DNA of 64,000 nucleotides from Hofstenia miamia. Taxonomy: Eukaryota; Xenacoelomorpha; Acoela. Position numbers and translations under genes: made by a program. The notes beneath the pieces are model-generated. The model saw only the letters and a program-made list of their open reading frames with translations. It had not been told where the DNA came from and searched no databases. This document shows, piece by piece, positions 1-13,815 of this stretch; the first letter of the stretch is position 1; the number at the start of each line of letters is the position of its first letter. The DNA lies in contig SCFE01000082.1 in the NCBI GenBank assembly GCA_004352715.1, forward strand, positions 1,026,179 to 1,090,178. The letters are read 5' to 3'.

Positions 1-2180
1 AAACAAGTGAAATACATTAGCTTTTGCAAATACTGCTAAAATGTAAAAATAATAATATAATGTAGGATGCTCTTCATTCAAAAAATCTCATTTAATTATG
101 CACTTTAAGCAACTTGCCGTGCCAAGAACAACTTAGTACTCAGAAGGTTTTTCATTATTATAATAACTAATACAAAAATGTTTTTGGAACCATTACGTCG
201 GCATACTATTAATAGGGTATTAAATAATTTAATTTTCCTGTTATATAATTTACAATTTTTTATTCAATTTAGTAAAATTCAAAATTTATATTTAAATCTC
301 AAATTTTGTTTTAAGAATTAATTTCTCTATCACTGATTTTAATACACTCTACAACAATTTATTTTAATGTCTTGCAATATATATGTTGGGGTTGTTCTTT
401 AATTTGCCATTATTTGTGCTATTTTGTTTTCATTGCTTTAGCTGCAATTTTGAAGTAAATTTATCTTGTTTAAAACAACTTCAATTCATAGTGACATTGC
501 AAAGTGGTTATTTTTGAATCTGGACATAAAAAATTAATACGGTAGGTAATACTATAAGAAACCCAACTATTTAAACTCTATAAATATAATTATAGTTGAT
601 GACAATTTTAGGAACTAGATTATTACAGAGCTTACAAATAAGTTTATTTGCATGCACTATTTCGTAAGCATATGTCCATTTTTTATCTAAAGATAGTGTT
701 GAGGCACTTAAAATTTTCTATGCGCATTTTAAAAAAATATAAATATCCTTAAAGCCCATACTTATTTATTGTTAGAATACTTATTTAAATTCAGATCCGT
801 TTTGGATTGAAAAATATAATTTTGTTAAAAATTCGCATCGGATCGAATGTGGATCTTGAAAGTTCGGATTTGGTTAGGATCTTAAAATGTTGGATCCGAT
901 TCCATGTTTGAAATGGGTGGCCATTTGAAATAGTTGGGCACCATTGACTTAAGGAATAACAGGATAGTATTTAATGCAATGAGCAATTTTGGGAAGAGGA
1001 GTAACCTAGAAATATTATGCATTAAAAGACGTTTTATTTGATACATTTAAAACCCATCTTAATTGAATGTCAAGTTTTTTATAAAGTGTATTGCAAAATC
1101 AGGACAAACTATTTGCGTAGTTAAAGTGACTCATGATGAACAAATGAAAAAATTGAATAATTATATAAAGTGATAGTTGCCCCATAATTCAAATAATAAA
1201 TTACCCCAAGTTTTCTTAAAATTCACTCTTAACTTGCTTACCTACATGCCTTCCCAGATAAAACCTGATCAATGAATTAAGAAACTCAATTATATGTCTG
1301 TGTAATTTAGAGGTCCCAGCGGGTCTGAAGGAACAGTTCACCAAAACTTATTACAATACATTTTTTGAGAACCAATGAATTTACTAGACTCCGTTTATTA
1401 TTTGACCTGTATTAGATTTCAATGCATTTCTCTGGTCTGGGTTAATGTTCTTTAGCTACCAGTCTTAATTTTAAACCTATATCCTTATTCCATGCGATGA
1501 TTTCGCATTTTTATCAAAACATTTTTAACTGTATAAAAAAACTTACTAAAATAATTACATTCGCGAAGTTAAAACAAGAACTAAAAATGAATTTAAAATA
1601 ATTACCATCAAGTAATAATTGTAAAGCGGAGTAAAGTTGAGTCAAGTTTGTTTATAAATCAACTGTTTGAATAAGTGCAGTTCATCGCAGTAAAAGAGTA
1701 TCATATTTCAAACTTGTAGTACTTTTTGGAATTTTTTATCATAAAATAGTTAAAAATCATTCGATTTCCGAACGATTAAAGCCTACTATTCACACATTAA
1801 AATTTCGGTTATTCGAAGGAACTAAGCCAATTCTGGTCATAGGTTTTCATGCGGCCCGCTGCGACATCACTTGATTGTGCAAATGAAGCCCACTAATATT
1901 CCAAAAACGCAAGGTCGGAACATGATAAAAAAGATTTGTTAATCCTAAACTAAATTGTCTGTATATATTTGATGTTTTTATATATAGTTTATGTTTTTTG
2001 GTTTTATTTCTGTTTGATGTTTAAATCATTGTAGTGTAGTTTACATTAATTTGTATTTTTAATATTGTAAATATGCATACATAATGTATATTTTGTGTAT
2101 ATATGAAAAGTAAAAGCTTTTTGAATTTGCCTTGGGGACAAATTCATCACATTTGCAATGGACAAACTTTTTACTATACT
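1..2180. other. AT-rich non-coding DNA
   Basis: I see no coding exon, RNA gene or element with recognisable ends here. The only patch that stands out is about 780-930, rich in GGATC and TTCGGAT, which resembles another patch at 8240-8375 and is listed separately. Confidence 0.6.
780..930. repeat. Dispersed GGATC/TTCGGAT-rich repeat, copy 1
   Basis: This copy shares order and wording with 8240-8375. Both start near TTAGAATACTTA, then carry several GGATC and TTCGGAT motifs, then GGATCTTAAAA. Reiterated short motifs like these are common in the subterminal parts of non-autonomous DNA transposons. I could not define termini or a target duplication. Confidence 0.45.
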
Positions 2181-2188
2181 GTTAACCC

Positions 2189-2358
2189 CACTGGCGGCGT
2201 AAGTATGCGGCATGGGTGGCAATTGTTCCCCTTACCCTAATATCACCCTTTAAGAAAAAACCTAACATTTTGTAATTGAGACAGTAAATGTCCTTTTAGT
2301 TAATATGCTGGGTAATAAATATAACTCCTTTTTACCAAACTTTGTTCCGTCGCCAATG
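2189..2358. mobile_element. Short hAT-like non-autonomous element (170 bp)
   Basis: The ends are imperfect inverted repeats: CACTGGCGGCGTAA on the left and, reading inward, CATTGGCGACGGAA on the right. Flanking octamers are GTTAACCC and GTTATTCC (6 of 8 identical), as expected for an old hAT 8-bp target duplication. It has no coding capacity. A similar right end, TTTGTTCCGTCGCCACTG, appears near 31199-31216. Confidence 0.5.
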
Positions 2359-2938
2359 GTTATTCCATCTTCTCATGAAAATTATTGCATGCAACTCCTA
2401 ATAATGCAATGAATTTCAAATATAACACGTTCACATTAATCCTATAAAATTTCAAATGTAGGACTTATTTTCGTATATGCTATAAACATTATATATATAT
2501 ATAATGATTAAATTAAAAAATATCAGAAAATATTCTAGGGATTTCCTCCTAAATAATGCTGACATTTTATAAAAATAATTCGATTTAAGTATTCTTAAAA
2601 ATACTAAACATAATTCAATATCAAAAACTTACATAAACCACCTCTGTGCATATTGCATTCCTACACGGAGTCATCTACATCATTCTATTCTTATTTGAGT
2701 AAAATATGATTCATGTCAAATTTAAAACTTTTTAATACATACAGTTCCAAGGAAATGATTAAAACAATTTATTCTAATTTTTTCAACTTTAATGCTTTTT
2801 TATTTTAAAAATTTTCTTGTATACCAGTGGATATCTATATATATCTAAAATTGCTTATAATGTCTGAATTATATTAAAATCTTTGAAACTTTTGAACAAA
2901 CAAGTATATAAACTTCATTTACCTAAATTTTTTAAACA

Positions 2939-2944
2939 TTTATT
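2939..2944 (-). promoter_or_regulatory. Candidate poly(A) signal for the minus-strand LIM exon
   Basis: AATAAA on the minus strand lies about 107 bp past the stop codon of the LIM exon at 3051-3187. This makes a short, normal-looking 3' UTR. In DNA this AT-rich the hexamer is common by chance, so support comes mainly from its position. Confidence 0.35.
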
Positions 2945-3050
2945 AATAAATAGAAATTTAAAATTCATTAATAGATAGAAACAAATCTAAAAGCATCTTT
3001 GATGAAGCCATGCACAGCCCGTGCCTTCGCGGTAATGTGTCAAGCTTAAT

Positions 3051-3187
3051 CTACTGGCCGCAGTCTTTGGAGCATTTGAAGTTACCATCTTTAAACGTGA
3101 ACTTGATGCCAGTTAACTTTTTATTACAATCACTGCAAACCAAGCAATTTTCACAGTAGGTCTCGTCACGGAATTTTAAAATATTTT
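3051..3187 (-). CDS. Terminal exon with the second half of a LIM domain
   Basis: Read on the minus strand, a pyrimidine-rich acceptor (ttcatttAG) is followed by two bases that complete a codon, then an open frame of 44 codons and a TAG stop. The peptide holds a C-x2-C-x2-C-x2-C run (CENCLVCSDC), 17 residues, then C-x2-D (CSKD) and ends CGQ-stop. That is the histidine/cysteine half of a LIM domain, with Cys at the position usually held by His. The other half must come from an upstream exon ending in phase 1 after a C-x2-C knuckle. I see no such exon on the minus strand in this window. The exon at 57052-57250 (+) ends in exactly that way, and joining the two gives a normal 16-residue spacing. 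Inference: this is the last exon of a paralogue, or of the plus-strand LIM gene itself after rearrangement or misassembly. Confidence 0.8.
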
Positions 3188-4626
3188 CTAAATGAAATGG
3201 TTAATTGTGAAATAAACCTAACAAAATAAAATGTTATTTCATGTCCATTGAATTCTAGAATAAATAATATAGTACTGTTTCAATTTACCAGGGCCCCTAT
3301 GATGTAAATTTGTTTCTTATAATTAAATTGTTATTTCGTCCAGAATATATTTAACTTATTAATGGAGTGCATGGCTGCCGTAAGCTAAAACTTTTGTAGC
3401 TTCCATGTGAATTAATGAATTTGACGTAATATAGTGCCTGAAGCCAATTTTAAGACAACAAGAACATTAGTCAAAAGTTCAATCTTACTGGTGCTGAAAA
3501 TATTGACTGGACGCCATTGTTATCACAATCGTATATAATTTTAATTCCAACCTAATTGCATGCATGCGTATCGGTAAAGTTATTAAAATATCCAGATTTG
3601 TAGCCAAGAGGGACACGGACACTGCCGTTTTAATATAATTTCTAATCGTATTTTTATTTAAATTTTCTAAAATTAGAGCACGTTTGCTGGCCTAAATAGT
3701 TGGCTGGTTAAGCCACTGAATGTATCCATATTTTTCCGATGTTGATGGGAAAGTAAATTTCTAGAGCCAATAATTTTTCATTCAATGAAAAAGCAACTTT
3801 CTGGATTTAAGTACATTTTATTACTAGCGAGTTATTAATAGACAATTGCAAAATGTCGCTTTACTTTTTTGAAAAGTCAACATTTGCTCTCTAATAAAAA
3901 TGTGAAATATGCTTGTAGTGTTAAAATATATATTTAAATTGCATTAAGCATATTGCATTACTTTGAAATATTACAATAAATAAATAATATCAATTTCCGT
4001 TAATTTAACTCTTCACTTTATTTAACGCATTATTTGAATTTATGAAGATCGAAGTTATTATCATTATTGGTTGCGGCAGCTTATTGCGTTCGGATAGATT
4101 GTTCATTATCAATTTCGCTTTGGGAAGGCATTTTCTGCGCAATGATTGAAGAAATTTACATTTGGCTATTGAATATATATTATAGTAATTTGATCGGGAC
4201 AGGTTGCAAGAGAAAAATAAAAAAGCTTCAAAAAAAATAATGTATAACGAAATTTATTGATACCATATTTTTTTTATTAGAATTTTTAAAATATAATAAT
4301 CAAACTAAATAAAGTATTTTTATTAAGGATCATTACAATAAATAAATATTGAAGTAGTTAGCTCCAATTTGTTTTTTTTAAGAGAAAACAATTTTTTGTA
4401 GTGATAATTGCCCGGAATTTTGCTCATCAAAAAATCTTGTCCAGTGACCCATCCCTACCCACAGAAATTTTGTAAGAGCAAACTCGGTTGAATCTCTGTC
4501 TTATCAAATTTGTTAGATTAAGATAATAAATAAAATATAAACATTTAAACTTAATATAGATTAATTGCGATTTGTCAAAAGAGATTAATGACTATGGCGT
4601 ATCAATAATATATGTATATATGTATG

Positions 4627-4663
<37 letters not shown>

Positions 4664-4989
4664 GAGATAAATATAATTACAATATTCTAATTGCAATGCG
4701 TAGCATGATGAAACAATACAGTTTTTTCAAACCTTAGTTTTTCATACAATTTTCTTACAATCTAAACAAATGCACCTTGGTTATCAGATAAAGAAAGAAG
4801 TAATTTTTTAAATTTTGCCCCTTTAAAATTACAGGCATTCGTTGGAAATTTGTAAACGGCTGAATGAAGGTAAATGTTGCACGGTAGCGGCTCCATCGTC
4901 GGTGTGTGGTATTGCGATAGCGATACTGCCATATATATATTTTAGGGTTTCCACAACATCTAAAATCATTTGATCTCGGGAGGTCCGGT

Positions 4990-5240
4990 TTCACCCACTC
5001 ATACACTGATGAAGATTTGTGATAAAACATTCTCTTGCCTGAAGTACATGAACATAAGATTTTTTTCAATGAAAAATCCGATTTTTCTAAAAATATTCAA
5101 ATTCTTGCAATACCAAGTGTTCAGATAATGAGAAGGTCTAATGTACATGGGAACAGCAACTACCTCGAAATATTTTGTTTTCTGAAGAAAAACTGCTTGA
5201 GTCCCATTCAGACACGCTATGTGCAAAACTGCTGTGAAGC
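4990..5240 (+). repeat. Dispersed repeat family A copy
   Basis: Contains the family landmarks: GATTTGTGATAAAA, a run like AAAAATATTCAAATTCT, then a variant of CATACCTAGTGT (here AATACCAAGTGTTCAGATAATG). The same order is seen at 37000-37210, 37360-37510, 38050-38260 and 63800-64000. No protein is encoded. Confidence 0.5.
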
Positions 5241-8239
5241 TATCATTATATAACTAACTCATTTTATCTTGGATCACCTACGCATTTCCTTCATGGTATG
5301 CAAATTCGACTTCCTTCTAAGATTAGAAAGATTCCAATCTCGATGTAGAAGATGGATAGTTAAACAGGATGGATATCTTAACAGATTGAAAACTACAAAG
5401 TTACTCCCTTTTTGATTTGTTTTACAATTATAGATTGATTGCATATAAATATATATATATAATTATGGGATATCAATTTAACAAATAATATCGGTCCGCT
5501 AAGAAATCTAAAACAATGAAGTCCTATTTTACCTCATTTCATATTAACTTATTGGAACAACCTCCTATAGCTGTTCCTTTTTGAAAATCTCTTTTTTAGA
5601 TAATTTTCTAATAAAATAAAATCCTAATGAAGCATGCCAACTGTCGTTGCTTTTCAGGCTCGTCTCAATTGGCATATTCTTGCCCATATCAGGACGTCCA
5701 AAACAGCACACGTTGTTGGAGAAAGTATTGACATCATAATATTACATATGTAAATCAACGGAACATTTAAAAAAATATATTTATAAAGAATATATTCTCT
5801 AAAATTGAAATATTTATCATAATACATACACTATGTCTTCTGCTGCTTATAATTGATCATTGAAGTGAAAACTTACTGGGAATTTCATAAAAATCTTATT
5901 CAATATTTTTAGGTGCAATAATATACAGAAATATACACAGTCACTCAAAACAACACCACTGGTATTCAAAGCAAGGGTGCTAAACTATATTGAATACCTT
6001 CTGCATTATTTTGGATTCATAAACAATAATGTGCAGCGATGATTCATACTGAAAACACTGATCAAAAATTGGACCAGTTATTTTGAGAATACTTAGCAAT
6101 GGCAAACACTTCTACGTGATTGAACACTTGATGATTCCTTTATCTATAAATTTCAAACACTTTTCTTGATTTTTGGCTGTAGAAGACTACATTTAAATTG
6201 GTTCGCGGCAAGCAAAGAAGATTCTTCAAAAATTGGTTTTGTTTCAGTTTTTCAGGTTTTTCTTCATAAAAACATGTGTATTATTACAAGCCACACAAAC
6301 GAGAATTTAAGAGATTCCACAGATTGTTTGTCCTCTAGTAAAAAGATTTCAAAATATTTTCATCAAACATATCAATCCTGCTTTTAAAGTGATGGTAGGC
6401 ATGGGAAAAAGAGTTATAAATTATTTCTTGCATACGTATGAACTAAATCATTATATTCATTCTCTCAGAGAATCATGATTATTAAAAGTACGCATACAAA
6501 AATATGCAGGATGTCAACAAAATGTTGGCAGATGTCCTGATAAGAGTTAATTTTTTGCTTATTCTGTGTGAAAATTTGTTTTGTGTTTTTATTTATTATT
6601 TTCTTTGCATGTTTATGTATTTGCCATTGTGACCAAACAAATTTTTTTAGTAAGAGTAGTAGCAATTTTGAATCTAACAATTTTTAAGAAATCTATATTA
6701 CATAACTGCAATTTATACACTATAAGTATTTTATACATTTAATAACATTTTAAGTCTGTAAAAATCTTAATCTAAACAAAATATGTAAATGAATCAGGGC
6801 GAATCCAGGAGTAAATCTCGGGGAGGTCTCAGTGATGCACAAAATAATCTACATAAGCTACAGGTGGTTTGTATATGTCTCTATACCTGGTTTATATAAT
6901 CATGATTATAAATCAAATGAACGGTGACAATAAATCTAATTTTATGAAAGCACTCCGGTCCCTTAATTATTGACAGCGCATAATGCAATTAAGCACTTCC
7001 TTACATTTTTATCAGCAAATTAAAAAATCAAATATGTAATTTCAATTAATCAAGCTTTCCCAATCCTTTAATTGTGAAATAGCATAAATCTCTGTGAACA
7101 CCAAGAATTATTAAATGGTGGAGACTTTCTTCAGTTATTGTTGTTCGCAGCAACGATAACACCGAAATTGAGTTTAGAAAATATTCTTTTTGGCTCTGCT
7201 GTAGTAACACCCATGGTAGAAATATTTTGCACATTTTTTTGAATACTTGGAAAAGCCATGGACTTAGCTGCAATTCATGCATCTAGGCTGTTGTTTGGGA
7301 GTTTATCTTCATCGACCACATGCCATGATTTTCCAAATCATAAATTCTGCCTTAATCTCCCATTTGATAGAAGAACTTGGTAATGGTGTATAAGATTCAA
7401 TTGTGGATAATATCATTTTCAATTAAGTGACTTCTAAATTTCCTATATGACCAAATACACACCAGAGACTAACAGTGTTCACTGAGACTACTCACAAATG
7501 CTGAGAATCACGTCAGACGATTTTGAAAATTATTTTCATGTGACACAATGGTTTGCTGAAGTGAATTAGTGGTCAATGGTCATGAAATTTAATAGCTACA
7601 TTGAATAACACAATTTCATGATGCAAATTCATTGTAATTTCTCTCCAATCCAAATGATTTACCTCACCCACATAAATTTCTATTTACTGTACAATTATAT
7701 GTTTCTAGTAATAACTAATGTAAATGAAAATCTGGGCGTATGGTTCCTAGATTTTAGCGAAATTAAAAAATTGTTACTTTGTATTGGGCAGTTTATATAT
7801 CGGCTCGGGGGAGGGGTCTTGCGATCCTCGAGATGCACTTCAAATCCACCATTCAAATGAATTGTATTATTCGTACAACAATTAAACGCGCTATTCCTTA
7901 CAACATGTTATTGTATTGAGGATGATGACGATGATGTATATACTTCAAATTCCGAAAATGCGATTCACGTAAGTATCAATTAGCAATAATATTGTAAAGC
8001 AAAGCAACTTGAAACATTCTGTTTTAATAAACCTGCAAATGGAAGAGCAGAATTTTTTAAAAATTTATGTCAAAGAAGAAAACCAAGAGACTCATTGGAA
8101 AGTTTTATTCGTTGCAAACATTGCACAAAATAAAGTATTTCCACTTTTCCAATTGCAGAAGAATGAAACCGTCTATCTCCAAGCAGTGCTGAAGCACTTG
8201 AAATTGAATTGTTTAATAAATAATGATTTGATTCAAATC

Positions 8240-8375
8240 CTATTTATTATTAGAATACTTACATTAAATGCGTATTCAAAAATTGGGAACTTTTGAACAT
8301 TCGGATCGGACAGCATCGGGTCGGTTCCAGATCTTTAAATTTCGGATCCAGATTGGTTCGGATCTTAAAACCGCA
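8240..8375. repeat. Dispersed GGATC/TTCGGAT-rich repeat, copy 2
   Basis: Second copy of the patch at 780-930, in the same orientation, with GGATCGGA, TTTCGGATCC and GGTTCGGATCTTAAAA. Just upstream (8040-8235) is a weakly protein-like stretch with a CKHC motif that might be transposase debris, but I could not establish a frame. Confidence 0.4.
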
Positions 8376-8629
8376 AGAAAATGTAGTAACAGTAAATCAA
8401 ATTTTAACGATGACAACAGAATTTGAATAAAATTGTTATTTATTAACACCGATTCAACTGTTTCAATGTACGTTTATCCATAACAAATGCGATTCAACTT
8501 ACTTGAAGAGTGCAATATTATAAACGAACGGTTTTCGTTTGTATTGGCGGAAAAATGACTATAAGCAAATGAGTGCTATTTAAACTATTACTATTAAAAT
8601 TTTGATATTATTACAGATGGGTCTGACAT

Positions 8630-8675
<46 letters not shown>

Positions 8676-10411
8676 AACAAAAATGCATGTCATTTTATAA
8701 CAAAACATTTGCTTGTTATATAAAAAATAAATTCCATATTCACATATTTATATATTTCACAGGGAAAGATTTTAAGTCTATTAAACAATTTATATTTAAT
8801 GAATATTCACAAAGTTTTTTCTAATAAATGATTTTAAGTAAACATCTATTTCGAATTATTTACTGGTTTCAATTCCTTACCTTTTAAAAGAAACCGTTCT
8901 TTTAATTTATCAAATATATGTAAAGATAACTTTCAAATAAATGCAATTTGCATTATCTTAACAACACAATTCAATTTTGTTAATAAACAAGAAAAAACGA
9001 AAAAACATTTAAATATCAACATCTATAGTAAAAAATAGCACCAATGATATTACAACATTTTATTAAATATTCCACTATTTATAATGATGAAGCATTACGA
9101 TTCCAAAAGATAGCCTTTGCATTGCAGAAATTGTCAGCCTTGTACAAATACTATTTTGCTGGGTCCTTCCGATGATTCATGCTACAGCGAAAACACTTTC
9201 GAAGAAGACTTTTTATTGCAATTGCAATGATTTTTCAAAAATATTTACTGATCACATCTTCCATCTTACGCCTATCATGTAAGAGGCACATCAGCATTAT
9301 TCTATTTTCTCCGCTTTTACGCATCTAAATAGATTTGTATAAAAATTAATACTGTCCCAACATGATATAATATTAAAATTTAGTAGAAAATGAAAAAATT
9401 CCAACATTAAGTTAAATATATAGAGAAATATTTAAAAAAATTAAGAAAATATGAATTTTTATATGATATAAAATATTGAAATTTGAATGTAGTGATCCTA
9501 TTTGCGCTTTAATGATGATGAAGAAGCTTTTTATTTAATATTGGTAATATTTAACAAATAATAAATAGGAAAACTTTATTTAATCTCATAAACATGTGTT
9601 GTATTGCGTGTTGAAGTGCGTTCTGTTTGATTATGTAGATGAACCATGGTACTACAATATACAATTAAACAACATTATTCAATTAGCAGAACAATTAATG
9701 ATTTGGTGTTGACTATTGACAACCTAAGCAATATAAACTTTTAAAGCTCGAAACATAAGTGCAATTAACGTCAAATATGGCGAATAGAAACAGTAGAAAA
9801 GGCAAAAAAGTTTATTTGGTGATTACTCATGATATTCATAATATTTTACATTGTTCTTTTGTATATAAGTTAAACATTTAGTTAACTACTAATCTAATTT
9901 TATTAATATTTTTTAAGAAATTAAAATTTCGGAAATATATTAAAATTAAAATGCCTTTTAGAAAAAAATTATAATCGCAATACCTTTTTGAAGAAAATGT
10001 ATACATGTCCACAATACATATTTCAAAGAAAATTAAATACTATTCAATATGAAAAGCATATAAGCTTCTAATTTAAAAAATCGAAGTATTACTTTTTGTG
10101 ATGTGAATAGTAATATCACATTATGAGGAAAAAGATGTATCAAAAACTCAATGATAGCTGAGGAAATGAAAGTTACATTCATGTGGTGTGAAATGTGCCA
10201 AACATGATCAATAGCTTTTACTTGCTCACAAAAAGAATAATTGACGCATGCATGTTTACTGCAAGCATTGATACACAAAATTCCCGTGACATATTGCTGT
10301 GAAATCTCACTTTTGAATTACTAAAAAAACAATTTTTAAGGTGGTCATTGTAATAATTGTGTAATAACTAATTCTACAATGTACTAAATGGATGAGAAAA
10401 TTAATTAAAAC

Positions 10412-10447
<36 letters not shown>

Positions 10448-11379
10448 TGAGGTGCAACTAACGAAATTGAAATGTTCCGGTTTACTAAAAATGTCACTCA
10501 AACCAAAAATATTTTAGTAAGACGGAATTTTACCTTATCTTGAAAGTAAGAATATTTTGACTGAGGCAACTGTTGAAGGATTTAACAGACGAAATTGAGA
10601 GCAATATTTATTCAAAGTAATTATTTTCAAATTTATTTTCTGTTTTCGCTGTAAAGGTTATTGAATCGAAATGGATGAAGTTGAGCAACTATTTTAGCAT
10701 GCATAGATTACGTATTAATGGGAACGTAACAAAGATTTTGCATAGTGACACCTTGTAGATTATGACGGACATCTCTGGCAGCTGGCTACACAAATAATGT
10801 CAATAACGCACAGAAATGAAATAAGATTCAAAATTTTAAAATTCGGGTTCCAATCGGGACCAAATTTTTAAAAATAATTGATTTTTGGACCTGAAGCGGA
10901 TCTTTTCTTATCCTGCCTTATGTTTTGGAAAATATATGTTGATTCAACCTTTAATTTTCAAATAGCTTCACAATTATTTGTAGATTTAAAAAATAGAGAA
11001 GAGATAGAAGAGTTTGTTTAAATATTCATTTTTTTGAATTCACATTAATCTCTCAAAACTACTAGAGAGTATAAATATTCTATCCTAAATATAAGTGAAC
11101 GACAAACTAGTAAACTACTAAATCTTCCTTTATTGGCAAAGCTCATTTAAACACTAGAACTTTCTATTAATATTTATAAAGCTAATGAGGCCCGCTTCGA
11201 TAAGACATGACACTTGCTCAAAATGACATTTAAGCATTTTATAATTATCAAAAACACTAGAAAGTACATATACTTCTAATTATGTCGATAATTTCATTGA
11301 ATTTGCTATTTGTAGGAATTTTGTTTCTATTCCATTATTTTCACATTTGAAACATCAGATGTAAATGTATTCCCAAGGA

Positions 11380-11720
11380 GTACTCGTTGTTCTAGTTTTA
11401 AACTTGATGCTCGACTCAGCTCGTTTTGATTTGGAATATTTTTGGCTAGCTCGACTCTCCGGATTGTTTTGCATAGTTCTTCCTGTCACTTAATAATAAT
11501 TTAAAATGAGACTATAAGCGACACAAAAAATCTTATATTGAATGAAGCAATAATAATATTTTGTAGGATAAGATTAATAGAGTCCAAATTATAGACTAAG
11601 ATGTTGTAATATTGTTTTTTAAATGGAAAAGCAGAATAAATTAGTTAGCTATAAATAAGGTTCGTTTTGGGGTCGTTTTATGTCAAATTCAGTGCTCAAG
11701 CTCAGCTCGTGAATAAAGCA
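11380..11720. repeat. GCTCG-motif repeat, diverged copy
   Basis: Shares the internal order of the hAT-like element at 43576-43936: GCTCG clusters, TTTTGCATAGTTCTTCCTGTCACTTAATAA-like sequence, a CTCGTTTT.GG.TCGTT patch and CTCAAGCTCAGCTCGTGA. The termini are too diverged here to define ends or a target duplication. Confidence 0.5.
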
Positions 11721-13424
11721 CACCAGTATCCAATTCTGAATCAATTGAAAGCAATCTCTTATTTGACTTCAACTCCAATTCTTTGATGTAATTCTTGTTT
11801 TTTAAGAAGTAATGTGTAACAGATTCAATTCTATTATTGTGTTTTTGAAAGACCGCATGTCTGAAACACATAATGCAATATTTTTCTATAAAAACTTTGT
11901 TATAGAAAATAGTAATGATAATTTGTTTAAAACTGTGTCGAACACAAAGAAGTATTTTGTTTTTCTATATTTCCGCTTAGCAGCAATATGATATTACTTA
12001 GTTACAGATTATATTTTCGAGTATTGAAATAGATTTTCTTTAAGCGAAATCCATTTGCCTTTAGAAAACATTTTTAACTGTTAATACCGTTTTGGACAAA
12101 ACAGAAGATTAGAGCTAGCTCATGGAAATGAACGTGTTTATTGTCTCCTTAGATCTTGAGAGAATATTGAATTCAATAGATCAAGAAATATGATTAAGAT
12201 ATTGTCAGATATTCACAATTTCGTCTTATGCCATCTTCCCGATTTTGTGATTTCAATTTTTACACTTTAAAATGAATTATCAAGTATTTAAAAAATTAAA
12301 CTAAGTGTTATGTAAAGCTCTGTTCTGGCAGAAATTTTACGAACTCCCATCCAATTGATGTCTCATGCATGATTATTAGTAATAATTTATTACACCCAAA
12401 ATATGATGTTTCTAAATGTTGAGAAAATTATTAGTTTGAAAGCAAGTTTTCGGACATTTTTTGACACCTGCATTTTATGAATTATATGAACAGTAAGCAT
12501 GATAGCAACATATATATATATATAATGAGTGCAAAAGCATTGTAAGCTAAGTAAGTATGCCTCAATCAATGTAAGATAAATCAGTGTTGTAGTATGGAAT
12601 CAATATATATATAGGTAGAGCAATAGTAGGCAGGTGATGATAAAAAAGTACTAGCAAAGCACTGTCAAAAGTGGAGCATCATTCTACATTCAGCAATAAA
12701 GTAGAGTAGTGTTCCTATAATTAGTACATATATGTAGAGTAGTAAGAGTAATCATTATGCTTTAATAAAATTAGTACACTTTTACAATTATGGAATCATG
12801 TATATTAAGACTAATTATAACACTACAGCAGTTCAGAGTTCAGGTTATAAGGTGGACTAGCACAGGGAATTGAAGTGACTGAATGGCGGACATTCGTAAT
12901 GCATATCAAGGGACATATGCCTATGGTATTGTGGCCTAATAATAATGTTTGGCATGGAAATGGTTATGTGACTTATAAATAATTTAAAATTGTAAGAGTA
13001 TACTAATGTTACATTGAATCATTTGTAAAATCTTTCATTTTGTATCTTGAAGATAGATCTCAGCTTACCATGTCTTTTGGATTTTATCAGGTATGCAATC
13101 TGTTACATCTAGATCTTGAGTAGCAGAAGCTTGTTTTGTTCATTCTGTTTTAAAATTTGGAGAGATTCAAACAGTCCGATTATTTTAAGTTTAAATTATT
13201 TAGTAGTTCTTTACTCATTATGTAATCTATGTAATCCTAACTCACACACGACACTGGACATGTAATGATGTATTATATTTTTTCATTGAAAAAACAGCTA
13301 CTTTTGCGAAAGAAGCAAATACATTTTAATATTAAATATAGAAATTTCTGCAATATAAATGGAATTTGTATTGTGCATGTCGTTTATATTTCTTAGGCTT
13401 TTAATTTATTTCTAATTGAATGGC

Positions 13425-13815
13425 GGGCGGACTGGGCCACCTGTTCTAACCGGGTCAATTCCTCTTGGCTAGCATGCACCGGACAATGAACGATAAATGT
13501 AAACGGGTTAGGGAATTTTCGGGCCAGATTTTCTTGACCAATGTCTCATTGTGTTCGGTAACAGTCCCGGCCCATCCCAGTCCCATGAAATGTTTTAATT
13601 CTATAGCCCCATTTGTCCCACAGCATTACTTCTGTTTTGACAACATATTAGAAAAATTATGAGTAATATCTGTAATCTGTGTCCCAGATCCATCAGTTTT
13701 GCGTTTGCCCTAGTCCCTTACTGGTCCCAGATCCCATCCCCCTGAAACTTCTACCAGTAAATTCCATGGGATTAGATTAGACGGTCCAACAAAACCCTAA
13801 AACCGGGACAGGGCG
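13425..13815. repeat. GC-richer repetitive patch upstream of H1
   Basis: This patch is clearly less AT-rich than its surroundings and carries reiterated motifs such as GTCCCAGATCC (twice), CCGGGT, GGGCGG and GGGCCA. It resembles the motif-rich arms of other non-autonomous elements in this window. I could not identify ends. A short open frame within it looks fortuitous. Confidence 0.35.

Noticed and set aside
8009-8296. 95-codon frame and nearby CKHC motif as a BED finger
   Set aside because: No single frame holds both zinc ligands and a transposase-like continuation; evidence too thin.
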